From: JAJBWD01 sp041821285
Lineage (GTDB): Bacteria; Bacillota; Clostridia; Clostridiales; Clostridiaceae
DNA length: 25,401 bases
Assembly: GCA_041821285.1 (NCBI GenBank)
Contig: JBGUER010000020.1
Location: 1-25,401 of the forward strand
Direction of reading: 5' to 3'
The notes under the pieces are model-generated. The model had not been told where the DNA came from. It saw only the letters and a list, made by a program, of their open reading frames with translations, and did no database searches. Positions 1-6,095 of this stretch are shown piece after piece. Every line of letters starts with the position of its first letter. Positions within the stretch are counted from its first letter, which is position 1. Made by a program: the position numbers and the translations under genes.

Positions 1-56
1 AACAAAAAATTTGCAGTAGATTCTTTATATTTTAATAAAAAAATTTAAATTAACTC

Positions 57-83
57 TAAAGTTTATAAAAATTCATACGATAA
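57..83 (+). promoter_or_regulatory. SigD (sigma-28) promoter of flagellin
   Basis: TAAA at 57-60, a 15-nt spacer, then TACGATAA at 76-83. This is close to the Firmicute SigD consensus TAAA-N15-GCCGATAA with correct spacing. It lies about 120 nt upstream of the flagellin start, which leaves a long untranslated leader that carries the CsrA-like site. Confidence 0.75.
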
Positions 84-163
84 TCTAGTATAAATAAAAA
101 TACAAAACTTAAAGTGGCCACAGAGAGTTTATAATTTTTATTATAAAATTAAATAAAAAAATA

Positions 164-200
164 GGGGACAAGGACGTCCTACTAAAAATTCATGGAGGAA
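164..200 (+). promoter_or_regulatory. Flagellin mRNA leader with CsrA-like binding sites
   Basis: ACAAGGACGT at 168-177 closely matches the CsrA consensus ACARGGAUGU. Its GGA sits in the six-base loop of a short hairpin (GGGAC 165-169 paired with GTCCT 176-180, including one G-U pair). A second GGA lies in the Shine-Dalgarno sequence GGAGGA at 194-199. Two sites, the second over the ribosome binding site, is the arrangement known for CsrA repression of hag in Bacillus subtilis, relieved by FliW. CsrA control here is inferred. Confidence 0.55.
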
Positions 201-206
201 TTTATT

Positions 207-1310
207 ATGATAATTAATCACAATATGGGAGCTTTAAACGCTAACAGAAACATGAACATAAATTCAACTAATGCAAACAACTCAATGGAAAAACTTTCAT
301 CAGGTATGAGAATTAATAGAGCTGGAGACGATGCTGCAGGTCTTGCTATATCTGAAAAAATGAGAGGTCAAATAAGAGGACTTGATCAAGCTTCATCTAA
401 TGCTCAAGATGGTATTTCTTTACTTCAAACAGCTGAAGGTGGACTTAATGAAACACATTCTATTTTACAAAGAATGAGAGAGTTAGCTGTTCAAGCTTCA
501 AGTGATACATTACAAGCTTCTGATAGAACTGCTGTAACTACAGAAGTAACTCAACTTAAATCAGAAATTGATAGAATAGCTACAACAACTGAATTTAATA
601 AAGCTACATTATTAGATGGAGGCTTTGGTGTAAAAGATGCAGGAACTGGAACAGCAGCAACAGGCACAGATGGTATTACTAACATTGGTATATCAGGTGC
701 AAAAGCATCCACAACTTATACTATGACACAGACTGCAAATGAAGTAGCCTTAGATGACGGATCTGGAAATGTACAAGTGATTTCAGGACTTGCTGCTACT
801 TTTACTGGAACTTTAAATTTTGATAAACTTGGTATATCTGTTGATGTTACTGGAGCTGATATGTCAGGAGGTGCAAGTTGGGGTGGAAGTGGTAAAACAA
901 TAATTACTGATGCTACTGCAGATAAAAATATTCAAATTGGAGCAAATGCTGGACAAAAACTAGGTATTCAAATTGGAAATATGCAATCTGGTGCTTTAGG
1001 TCTTGGTTCTATATCTATGGGTAGTTTTACTGATGCTAATGCAGCAATAACATCTATAGATGCTGCTATAACAACTGTTTCAACTCAAAGATCTACATTA
1101 GGAGCATGGCAGAATAGGTTAGAACATACAATAGCTAACTTAGGGACTTCTTCAGAAAACATGACATCAGCTGAATCAAGAATAAGGGACGTTGATATGG
1201 CAGCTGAAATGTCTACATTCTCAAAGAACAACATTCTTTCTCAAGCTGCACAAGCTATGCTTGCTCAAGCTAATCAACAACCACAACAAGTTCTTCAATT
1301 ATTAAGATAA
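207..1310 (+). CDS. fliC: Flagellin, main flagellar filament subunit
   Basis: This is the structural subunit of the flagellar filament, exported through the flagellar type III apparatus and assembled outside the cell. The start is the ATG at 207, which gives 367 residues beginning MIINHNMGALNANRNM; an in-frame ATG at 192 is rejected because it overlaps the Shine-Dalgarno sequence. The N-terminal D0/D1 helices (about residues 1-135, with the KLSSGMRINRAGDDAAGLAISE-type signature) and the C-terminal D1/D0 helices (about 280-367, ending QQPQQVLQLLR) are well conserved. The middle (about 140-265) is Gly/Thr/Ala-rich and corresponds to the variable surface-exposed domain. The gene has its own SigD promoter, a CsrA-like leader and a strong terminator, so it is probably monocistronic. 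Identity is secure. Confidence 0.97.
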   Translation: MIINHNMGALNANRNMNINSTNANNSMEKLSSGMRINRAGDDAAGLAISEKMRGQIRGLDQASSNAQDGISLLQTAEGGLNETHSILQRMRELAVQASSDTLQASDRTAVTTEVTQLKSEIDRIATTTEFNKATLLDGGFGVKDAGTGTAATGTDGITNIGISGAKASTTYTMTQTANEVALDDGSGNVQVISGLAATFTGTLNFDKLGISVDVTGADMSGGASWGGSGKTIITDATADKNIQIGANAGQKLGIQIGNMQSGALGLGSISMGSFTDANAAITSIDAAITTVSTQRSTLGAWQNRLEHTIANLGTSSENMTSAESRIRDVDMAAEMSTFSKNNILSQAAQAMLAQANQQPQQVLQLLR

Positions 1311-1320
1311 TTGATAAACT

Positions 1321-1356
1321 AAGGAGTCAGAGTGAACAGCTCTGGCTTCTTTTTTT
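1321..1356 (+). terminator. Rho-independent terminator after flagellin
   Basis: A 12-bp stem (1321-1332 with 1340-1351, two G-U pairs), a 7-nt loop and a T-run at 1350-1356, starting 10 nt after the flagellin stop. Confidence 0.9.
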
Positions 1357-1395
1357 AAAGTAACTGTGACTTGGGAAAAAATGCGTTTATTCCGT

Positions 1396-1423
1396 TTGTA
1401 ATTAAAAATATAGATGGTAAAAT
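1396..1423 (+). promoter_or_regulatory. Probable sigma-A promoter of the YjfB-like gene
   Basis: TTGTAA at 1396-1401, a 16-nt spacer and TAAAAT at 1418-1423. It is a moderate match. No SigD-type promoter was found here although the product looks motility-linked. Confidence 0.4.
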
Positions 1424-1507
1424 ATAAGTATAGAATTATTGGTGGTAAAATAATAAAGTAGATAATGTAATTGAACAGACAGTAGCTTGAAAAAAGGAGG
1501 AAATCTT

Positions 1508-1687
1508 ATGGATATAGGGGCATTGTCGATGATAATGAGTCAATCAAAGGTGCAGGAATCAGCTGGGATTGCAGTAATGAAGATGGCTATGGATACCGGC
1601 AAGGAAAGTGCTACTCAATTAACAGAAATGATTGGAGATGTAGCAATAGATTCTAACCTTGGACAGCAATTTGATGTAACGGTTTAA
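1508..1687 (+). CDS. YjfB-family putative motility protein
   Basis: A 59-residue protein beginning MDIGALSMIMSQ. The ATG at 1508 is chosen because AAGGAGG ends about 8 nt before it; an in-frame upstream ATG at 1487 has no ribosome binding site. The pattern of an N-terminal MSQ..V.......V..M....D near-repeat followed by a short tail matches the YjfB family (PF14070), small proteins often annotated as putative motility proteins and frequently found beside flagellar genes in Firmicutes. The molecular role of the family is not established. Its position directly after flagellin supports the motility link. Its stop codon overlaps the start of the next gene (TAATG), so the two are translationally coupled. 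Confidence 0.8.
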   Translation: MDIGALSMIMSQSKVQESAGIAVMKMAMDTGKESATQLTEMIGDVAIDSNLGQQFDVTV

Positions 1688-1944
1688 TGGTTATGGATGA
1701 AAATGATGAACTAAAGCAAGAATTAGAACAGGAACTGTTGTGGGTAAAATATAGGCAAAGAATGTTAGATATAATTGATATAAAACTATTTGAAATGAAA
1801 GAATTGGCACAGCAGGCTAAACAAGAAAACTGTTCTAATAGTGAAATGAAATTATTAAATGAAAAGATAGATAAACTAAAAGACCAAGTTAATGCGTTGG
1901 ACAGTGAAAGTAGGAAAAATGAAGATGGGAAAATACTTAAATGA
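1687..1944 (+). CDS. Small acidic coiled-coil protein of unknown function
   Basis: An 85-residue protein not assigned to a named family. It is highly charged (Glu/Lys/Asp-rich), without membrane segments or signal peptide, and shows heptad-like Leu/Ile spacing at about residues 8-75 that predicts helical coiled coil. The start ATG at 1687 shares one base with the stop of the YjfB-like gene and has no Shine-Dalgarno sequence of its own, so translation probably depends on coupling; an ATG two codons later (1693) is an alternative. Small size, helical content and location next to flagellin resemble flagellar export chaperones such as FliT, but no diagnostic motif is visible and this is only a guess. 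The stop codon lies inside the following terminator hairpin. Confidence 0.7.
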   Translation: MVMDENDELKQELEQELLWVKYRQRMLDIIDIKLFEMKELAQQAKQENCSNSEMKLLNEKIDKLKDQVNALDSESRKNEDGKILK

Positions 1945-1984
1945 GCATGGATGGCTAAAATAATAGCTATTGGTGCTTATTTTT
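1939..1984 (+). terminator. Terminator with an interrupted stem after the coiled-coil gene
   Basis: The outer stem is 1939-1947 with 1974-1982 (9 bp, one G-U) and the inner stem is 1953-1957 with 1964-1968, separated by an internal loop and followed by T residues to 1984. The TGA stop of the preceding gene (1942-1944) is inside the left arm. Confidence 0.55.
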
Positions 1985-2139
1985 ATGTTACTTGCTATTT
2001 GGTGGTATCTGGTTATTTGTGGGTTTAGTATGTTAAAAATAGAGTAATTTGAAGAATAATAACATTTTTTTAATTCATTTTTATTATAAGCATGATTTAG
2101 TTAAATATATGATAAATGTAAGAGCTGAATCATAGATTA

Positions 2140-2168
2140 TTGATTGTATTAGATTATTGTTGTATAAT
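2140..2168 (+). promoter_or_regulatory. Sigma-A promoter upstream of decayed HEPN remnant and small gene
   Basis: TTGATT at 2140-2145, a 17-nt spacer and TATAAT at 2163-2168. The next intact gene starts at 2451, so any transcript carries a leader of about 280 nt that contains the HI0074-like remnant. The rest of 1985-2139 shows no gene or clear signal. Confidence 0.5.
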
Positions 2169-2190
2169 TTAATTATATTTTGGTCGCTAC

Positions 2191-2365
2191 AAAAACACAG
2201 TTTATATAGAAATGCTTGTAAAATATCGTTAGTATACAGATAGAGTTAATTGAAGATGGACACATATGGATAGATGCACTAAATAAAAAAAATCTAATGG
2301 TTCATAAGTATAATGAACAATTTATCAAGAAAACATTGATTAATATTAGTGAATGGCAGCTATAA
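2191..2365 (+). pseudogene. Remnant of an HI0074-type nucleotidyltransferase-partner (HEPN) protein
   Basis: From 2240 one frame reads without a stop for 41 codons and contains IEDGHIWIDALNKKN followed by LMVHKYNE. This lines up with the C-terminal hallmark of the HI0074/NTase_sub_bind family (typically LIEDGE.W..MLEDRN..SHTYNE), the helical HEPN partner of MNT-type minimal nucleotidyltransferases. Immediately upstream, 2191-2232 continues the resemblance in another frame (KNTVYIEMLVKY, as in the family's SP.....RE....G segment) and ends in a stop, which implies a frameshift. The N-terminal half and the partner nucleotidyltransferase are absent. The HEPN motif R-N-x(4)-H is degenerate because the Arg is replaced by Lys. 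I regard it as a decayed gene. The assignment is by eye. Confidence 0.5.
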
Positions 2366-2450
2366 AGGTGTCATTTTGCTGTTTTAAATAGAAAGTTTAT
2401 GGTTTATTATGTAAAACATTATATATCAAAAACAAAAGGAGTAATAATAA

Positions 2451-2609
2451 ATGGACAAAAATACTATTGAGAAAATGAAACAAATCATTGAAGAAAAAAA
2501 ACAAGCAAGTTCAAAACAAGGTCACACTAAAGGAGCAAAGGAACAAAAAATTGGAGGACCTCGAAGGGCATTCAATAACAATAAAGGCGGCGGCTTATTC
2601 GATAAATAA
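2451..2609 (+). CDS. Small basic Gly-rich protein of unknown function (52 aa)
   Basis: The ATG at 2451 follows AAAGGAG (2435-2441) at good spacing. The product starts MDKNTIEKMKQIIEEKKQAS and ends GGPRRAFNNNKGGGLFDK. It has an amphipathic Lys/Glu-rich N-terminal helix and a flexible Gly/Asn/Lys-rich tail with a distinctive GGGLFDK terminus. I recall similar short clostridial hypothetical proteins that end in GGLFDK, but I know no function. There are no membrane segments or cysteines. A sigma-A promoter lies far upstream at 2140. A GGGGACGGTACAGT repeat begins 4 nt after the stop and a terminator hairpin follows at 2676. The good ribosome binding site and codon-like composition make it a probable real gene. 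Confidence 0.65.
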   Translation: MDKNTIEKMKQIIEEKKQASSKQGHTKGAKEQKIGGPRRAFNNNKGGGLFDK

Positions 2610-2612
2610 ACA

Positions 2613-2626
2613 GGGGACGGTACAGT
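2613..2626 (+). repeat. REP-like repeat copy 1, GGGGACGGTACAGT
   Basis: Plus-orientation copy of the GGGACGGT(A/T)CAGT family, 4 nt after the stop of the 52-aa gene. It is exactly inverted relative to the copy at 4749-4761. Confidence 0.75.
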
Positions 2627-2675
2627 AAATTTGGAACTCTGTTTAAATTAAATAGATATTAATATAATTGTATTT

Positions 2676-2704
2676 CCTCGGGCTAAGTGCTTGGGGATTT
2701 TTAT
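2676..2704 (+). terminator. Terminator hairpin after the small gene
   Basis: The stem is CCTCGGGC (2676-2683) with GCTTGGGG (2689-2696), 8 bp including three G-U pairs, with loop TAAGT and then ATTTTTATTT. The wobble pairs mean it works only in the plus-strand RNA. Confidence 0.6.
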
Positions 2705-2736
2705 TTGACAGTAATACTGGTTTAGAATACTATAAT
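2705..2736 (+). promoter_or_regulatory. Sigma-A promoter of the DUF362 gene
   Basis: A perfect TTGACA at 2705-2710. The -10 is TACTAT at 2728-2733 (17-nt spacer) or TATAAT at 2731-2736 (20-nt spacer). It starts directly after the upstream terminator. Confidence 0.75.
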
Positions 2737-2865
2737 AGATAAACAGACAGCTTTAAGTGGGACTATTTAAGTAGATGAAAAAAATAATTATAAATTAATT
2801 ACTAAAGAGATGATATTAGACAAACTTAATTTAGTTTTAAATAAATAAAAACGGAGGAAAATATT

Positions 2866-3900
2866 ATGAGTAAAGTATATTTTAAAGCTATTGATTCATA
2901 TTCAAAAACAGAAGAAATAAGCATGGCAGCAGGTGAACTTATAGAAAAACTAGTGGAAGAGGAAAATGTAGAACTTGAAAAATTCATACCACTTAAAGTC
3001 CATTTTGGAGAAAAGGGAAACAATACATATATACAGTCAAAAAACTTTGGTGGAATAATAAATTATTTAAAAGAAAAAGATATAGAAAGTGCATTTATTG
3101 AGACAAATGTTTTGTATAGAGGTGAGAGGACTACAAAAGAAAAACACTTAAATCTTGCAAAAGAACATGGTTTTACAGAACTTCCTGTAATAATAGCAGA
3201 TGGGGAACATGGAGAAGCTTTTGAAGAAGTTGTGATTGATAAAAAGAATTTTAATAAATGCAAGGTTGCTACAGGAATAGCTAAAGAAAAACAGGTAATA
3301 GTAATAAGTCATTTTAAAGGTCACGCATTGGCAGGTTTTGGTGGTGCTATAAAGCAACTTGGAATGGGTTGTGCATCAAGAGGAGGAAAACTTGCACAAC
3401 ATGCAAATTCTATACCTAAAATAAGCACTTTAAAATGTAAAGCATGCAGTGCCTGTGCAAAAATATGCCCAGAAAATGCAATAACTGTGGATAAAAAAGC
3501 GAAAATAGATAAAGATAAATGTGTTGGTTGTGCTTCATGTATGACAGCATGTCCATTTGGTGCTATATCTAATAGCTGGATTGCATCAATATCAAAATCT
3601 TTTAATGAAAGACTTTCAGAATATGCCTATGCAGCTGCAAAAGGTAAAAAAAATATTTATGTAACTTATGCTTTCAATATAACTAGAAACTGTGATTGTG
3701 ATGGACATAATATGAAACCAATAGTAAAGGATGTTGGGGTATTTGCTTCAATGGATCCTGTGGCTATAGACAAGGCATGTCTTGATGTAATTGATAAAAA
3801 TAATGGTAAAACAATATTTAGAAGAGGAAGATATACTCTTGATTATGCAGAAAAAATAGGTTTAGGTAGTAAAAATTATGAATTTGTTGAAATAAAATAA
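2866..3900 (+). CDS. DUF362 domain protein with two [4Fe-4S] ferredoxin motifs
   Basis: A 344-residue soluble iron-sulfur protein. The N-terminal 180 residues and the C-terminal 100 residues carry the DUF362 fold (SHFKGHALAGFGGAIKQLGMG near 148-168; MDPVAIDKA near 296-304), split by an inserted bacterial ferredoxin domain with two CxxCxxCxxxCP motifs (Cys191/194/197/201 and Cys219/222/225/229), each expected to bind a [4Fe-4S] cluster. This is the usual architecture of clostridial and methanogen DUF362 proteins, whose substrate is unknown; they are assumed to transfer electrons. The start has GGAGG 8 nt upstream and its own TTGACA promoter. A Spo0E-like remnant follows at 3908 and a flavodoxin-family gene at 4070, which could be a redox partner on the same transcript. 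Confidence 0.92.
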   Translation: MSKVYFKAIDSYSKTEEISMAAGELIEKLVEEENVELEKFIPLKVHFGEKGNNTYIQSKNFGGIINYLKEKDIESAFIETNVLYRGERTTKEKHLNLAKEHGFTELPVIIADGEHGEAFEEVVIDKKNFNKCKVATGIAKEKQVIVISHFKGHALAGFGGAIKQLGMGCASRGGKLAQHANSIPKISTLKCKACSACAKICPENAITVDKKAKIDKDKCVGCASCMTACPFGAISNSWIASISKSFNERLSEYAYAAAKGKKNIYVTYAFNITRNCDCDGHNMKPIVKDVGVFASMDPVAIDKACLDVIDKNNGKTIFRRGRYTLDYAEKIGLGSKNYEFVEIK

Positions 3901-3907
3901 TATAATA

Positions 3908-4018
3908 GAGGAAAATCAAGATAATCTTATAAATGATTCGTTATTAGAACAAAGAAAAAAATTAGATGAGCTTATTTTAATTTATCAGAAAAATGAATTG
4001 AGAAATTTTCATGATTAG
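3908..4018 (+). pseudogene. Spo0E-like aspartyl-phosphate phosphatase fragment, no normal start
   Basis: The frame from 3908 to the TAG at 4016-4018 encodes 36 residues containing LLEQRKKLDELILIYQKN, which resembles the C-terminal helix of Spo0E-family phosphatases (...LSQ.LD.LI..YY...). These short proteins dephosphorylate Spo0A~P and delay sporulation. AGAGGA at 3907-3912 could serve as a ribosome binding site, but the frame has no ATG, GTG or TTG before the motif; the next upstream in-frame codon limit is a TAA at 3893. Either the gene has decayed or it starts at a very rare codon. The first Spo0E helix is missing or unrecognisable. A second such fragment is at 14266. Confidence 0.4.
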
Positions 4019-4069
4019 ATATATGTTAAAGTAGAGTAATGTAAAATGTAAATAAGGGAGATAAAATAG

Positions 4070-4702
4070 ATGAAAGTAGTAGCATTTAACGGAAGTCCTA
4101 AAAAGGAAGGCAATACATTCCAAGGAATAAAAATTGTAGCAGAAGAACTAGAAAAAGAAGGCATAGAAGTTGAAATTATTCATGTAGGTAATAAAAATAT
4201 AAGAGGATGCTTGGCTTGTAATGGTTGCGTAAGGAATAAAGATGAAAAATGTGTGATTGATGATGAAGTTAATGGATGGATACAGAAAATGAAAAATGCG
4301 GATGGCATAATATTAGGTTCGCCAGTGCATTATTCAGCTATAGGTGGAACTATGAAATCATTTTTGGATAGAGCTTTTTATGTTGCAGGTGGAAATAACT
4401 CAATGTTAAGACATAAGGTAGGAGCTTCAGTTGTGGCTGTAAGACGTTCAGGTGGTATTCCTACTTTTGAACAATTAAATCATTATATTAATTATTCTGA
4501 AATGCTTATGCCAACTTCAAACTATTGGAATGTGATACATGGAACAAAACCAGGAGATGCTAAATTAGATGAAGAGGGAAAACAGATAATGAGAGTCCTT
4601 GGTAAAAACATGGCATGGCTTATGAAATTAGTTGAAATGGGAAAAGAAAAGATTGAAGAACCTGAAATAGAGAAAAAAATATTCACGAATTTTATTCGTT
4701 AA
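4070..4702 (+). CDS. Flavodoxin-family / iron-sulfur flavoprotein-like NAD(P)H-FMN oxidoreductase
   Basis: A 210-residue flavodoxin-fold protein. The FMN phosphate loop GSPKKEGNT (residues 8-16) and the second flavin loop GSPVHYSAIGGTMKSFLDR (about 88-106) are intact. Between them is a Cys cluster, Cys47-x2-Cys50-x2-Cys53-x7-Cys61, resembling the compact cluster that binds [4Fe-4S] in methanogen and clostridial Isf proteins (typically CX2CX2CX4-7C). Many flavodoxin-family reductases carry similar cysteines without proven clusters, so cofactor content is open. The C-terminal about 50 residues are extended and basic/acidic helical. SD AAGGGAG is at 4054-4060. No separate promoter is evident, so it may be read from the DUF362 promoter. 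A strong terminator follows. Confidence 0.85.
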   Translation: MKVVAFNGSPKKEGNTFQGIKIVAEELEKEGIEVEIIHVGNKNIRGCLACNGCVRNKDEKCVIDDEVNGWIQKMKNADGIILGSPVHYSAIGGTMKSFLDRAFYVAGGNNSMLRHKVGASVVAVRRSGGIPTFEQLNHYINYSEMLMPTSNYWNVIHGTKPGDAKLDEEGKQIMRVLGKNMAWLMKLVEMGKEKIEEPEIEKKIFTNFIR

Positions 4703-4703
4703 G

Positions 4704-4740
4704 AAATAGTGTCTGCAGATTGTGCAGGCATTATTTTTTT
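4704..4740 (+). terminator. Strong terminator after the flavoprotein gene
   Basis: A 14-bp stem (4704-4717 with 4723-4736, two G-U pairs), loop GATTG and a run of T to 4740, starting 2 nt after the stop. Confidence 0.92.
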
Positions 4741-4748
4741 GAAATTTT

Positions 4749-4761
4749 ACTGTACCGTCCC
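4749..4761 (-). repeat. REP-like repeat copy 2, GGGACGGTACAGT on the minus strand
   Basis: ACTGTACCGTCCC on the plus strand, the perfect reverse complement of the copies at 2613 and 6801. It lies between a terminator and the next promoter, so it disturbs neither gene. Confidence 0.75.
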
Positions 4762-4770
4762 GGGTTTGTC

Positions 4771-4799
4771 TTGACAATATTTAAGTTTTAAAATATAAT
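4771..4799 (+). promoter_or_regulatory. Consensus sigma-A promoter of the split permease
   Basis: TTGACA at 4771-4776, a 17-nt spacer and TATAAT at 4794-4799, a perfect consensus. The palindrome TATACGTATA at 4805-4814 lies at the expected transcription start and could be an operator for a repressor, which is inferred from position only. Confidence 0.85.
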
Positions 4800-4871
4800 G
4801 CATGTATACGTATATCGGTATATTAAAATATTGATAATTTAGAATTTTAACGAAAGGGAAAGGTATTTTAT

Positions 4872-5354
4872 ATGAATATTAGTCTATATATTATAACTAT
4901 AGCTCTTTTGGGTGTATCTTATTTTAAAAATAAAGGTAAAACTAAAAAAGCATTAAAAAAGGCATGGAAGGCTTTTGAAAATATTTTACCTCAATTTTTA
5001 GGGGTTATAGTGTTAGTTGGTATTATGCTTGCTGTTTTTGATGCAGAATTTATATCAAAAATTATAGGGTCTGAATCTGGCTGGTATGGAACAATAGTTT
5101 CTGCAGTTGTAGGTGCAATAACATTGATACCAGGATTTATTGCTTTTCCTACTGCGGAAATGTTACTTGAAAATGGTGCGGGTTATATGCAAATAGGAGC
5201 TTTTGTTTCAACATTGATGATGGTAGGTGTGGTTACAGTACCAGTTGAAGTTAAGTATTTTGGGAAAAAGATTACAATAACAAGAAATATTTTAGCATTT
5301 ATTTTTTCTTTTGTAGTGGCATTTATTATCGGAAAGGTGGCTGGTGGAATATGA
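4872..5354 (+). CDS. Permease, N-terminal half of a split ArsP/DUF318-type transporter
   Basis: A 160-residue membrane protein with about four hydrophobic segments (near residues 2-18, 38-58, 72-95, 105-125 and 136-157). The loop with PGFIAFPTAEMLLENGAGYMQ-like residues near 93-112 contains the re-entrant type motif seen in the ArsP_1/DUF318 permease family (PF03773), whose full-length members are about 300 residues with two related halves. Here the halves are separate genes that overlap by four bases (ATGA), so they are presumably co-translated and form a hetero-oligomer. Related permeases export organoarsenicals or other substrates, but the substrate here is unknown. The gene has a perfect promoter and a palindromic candidate operator. 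Confidence 0.8.
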   Translation: MNISLYIITIALLGVSYFKNKGKTKKALKKAWKAFENILPQFLGVIVLVGIMLAVFDAEFISKIIGSESGWYGTIVSAVVGAITLIPGFIAFPTAEMLLENGAGYMQIGAFVSTLMMVGVVTVPVEVKYFGKKITITRNILAFIFSFVVAFIIGKVAGGI

Positions 5355-5881
5355 ATTTAATAAAAAGATATAAATTCTTTTTAGGAACATTGATTGTGAT
5401 AATTATATTGTTCCTTATAAATAAGGAGATCGGTTGGAAGGCTTTAAATATAACTGGATATTCATTTAAAGAAATGGCGCTAGTTATTCCACCTGTATTT
5501 GTTTTGCTAGGGCTTTTAGATGTTTGGGTGCCTAGAGAGACTATGGTAAAATACATGGGAGAAAAATCAGGCATTACAGGAATAGTATTATCAATTGTTA
5601 TAGGGTCAGCTGCTGCAGGACCTTTATATGGAGCATTTCCAGTGGCGGCGGTTTTTATGAAAAAAGGTGTTAAGTTTAGTAATGTTTTAATATTTATAGG
5701 GGCATGGTCTACAACAAAGATTCCTATGTTCTTGTTTGAAATGTCTGCTTTAGGTGCAAAGTTTGCTGTGACACGGTTATTGGTGGATATACCAGGAATA
5801 ATAATTATTGCCTATATTCTTTCTCACCTAATATCCAAAGATGAAGTTAAGAAGATATATGCAAATGCAGAGTCTTTATAA
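5351..5881 (+). CDS. Permease, C-terminal half of a split ArsP/DUF318-type transporter
   Basis: A 176-residue membrane protein, the partner of the preceding gene. Hydrophobic segments lie near residues 9-25, 42-58, 74-95, 106-125 and 140-160. The segment GPLYGAFPVAAVFMKKGVKF (about 91-110) mirrors the PGFIAFPTAEMLLENGAGY segment of the first half, as expected for internally duplicated ArsP_1-type permeases. The ATG at 5351 overlaps the TGA of the first half (ATGA), the usual sign of translational coupling. No Cys-rich or nucleotide-binding domain is present, so transport is probably ion-coupled or facilitated. A terminator follows 30 nt downstream, which closes a two-gene operon. Confidence 0.8.
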   Translation: MNLIKRYKFFLGTLIVIIILFLINKEIGWKALNITGYSFKEMALVIPPVFVLLGLLDVWVPRETMVKYMGEKSGITGIVLSIVIGSAAAGPLYGAFPVAAVFMKKGVKFSNVLIFIGAWSTTKIPMFLFEMSALGAKFAVTRLLVDIPGIIIIAYILSHLISKDEVKKIYANAESL

Positions 5882-5910
5882 TATTTATAAATAAATGATT
5901 TGGTATATGA

Positions 5911-5940
5911 AAACATGACATAACAGAGTCGTGTTTTTTT
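5911..5940 (+). terminator. Terminator of the permease operon
   Basis: A 9-bp stem (5911-5919 with 5928-5936, one G-U pair), an 8-nt loop and a seven-T tract reaching 5940. Confidence 0.8.
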
Positions 5941-6010
5941 ATGCTTTATCATAGTAATAAATAAAAATAATTTAAAAGTGACAGGTGACATTTTAATTGC
6001 TTTGCTATTT

Positions 6011-6019
6011 TGGTATAAT
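6011..6019 (+). promoter_or_regulatory. Extended -10 promoter of deoD
   Basis: TGGTATAAT at 6011-6019 has the extended -10 form TGnTATAAT. No good -35 is seen (TTTTAA at 5991-5996 with 17-nt spacing). Confidence 0.55.
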
Positions 6020-6095
6020 GAAATAGCGAAAAATAAAAAAAGTAGAAGACTTAATAGTTTTCTGATGTATTATTAATACACAAGGAGGTTTTTAT

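Noticed and set aside
164..180. GGGGAC in the flagellin leader as a REP-like copy
   Set aside because: Only GGGGAC is shared; the following bases match the CsrA consensus and not the GGTWCAGT repeat core.
192..206. Upstream in-frame ATG for flagellin
   Set aside because: It overlaps the Shine-Dalgarno sequence GGAGGA and would add residues not found on flagellins; ATG 207 gives the conserved N-terminus.
5974..5994. AAAAGTGACAGGTGACATTTT as another dispersed repeat
   Set aside because: It contains a short GTGACA direct repeat but has no second copy in the window and does not match the GGGAC family.
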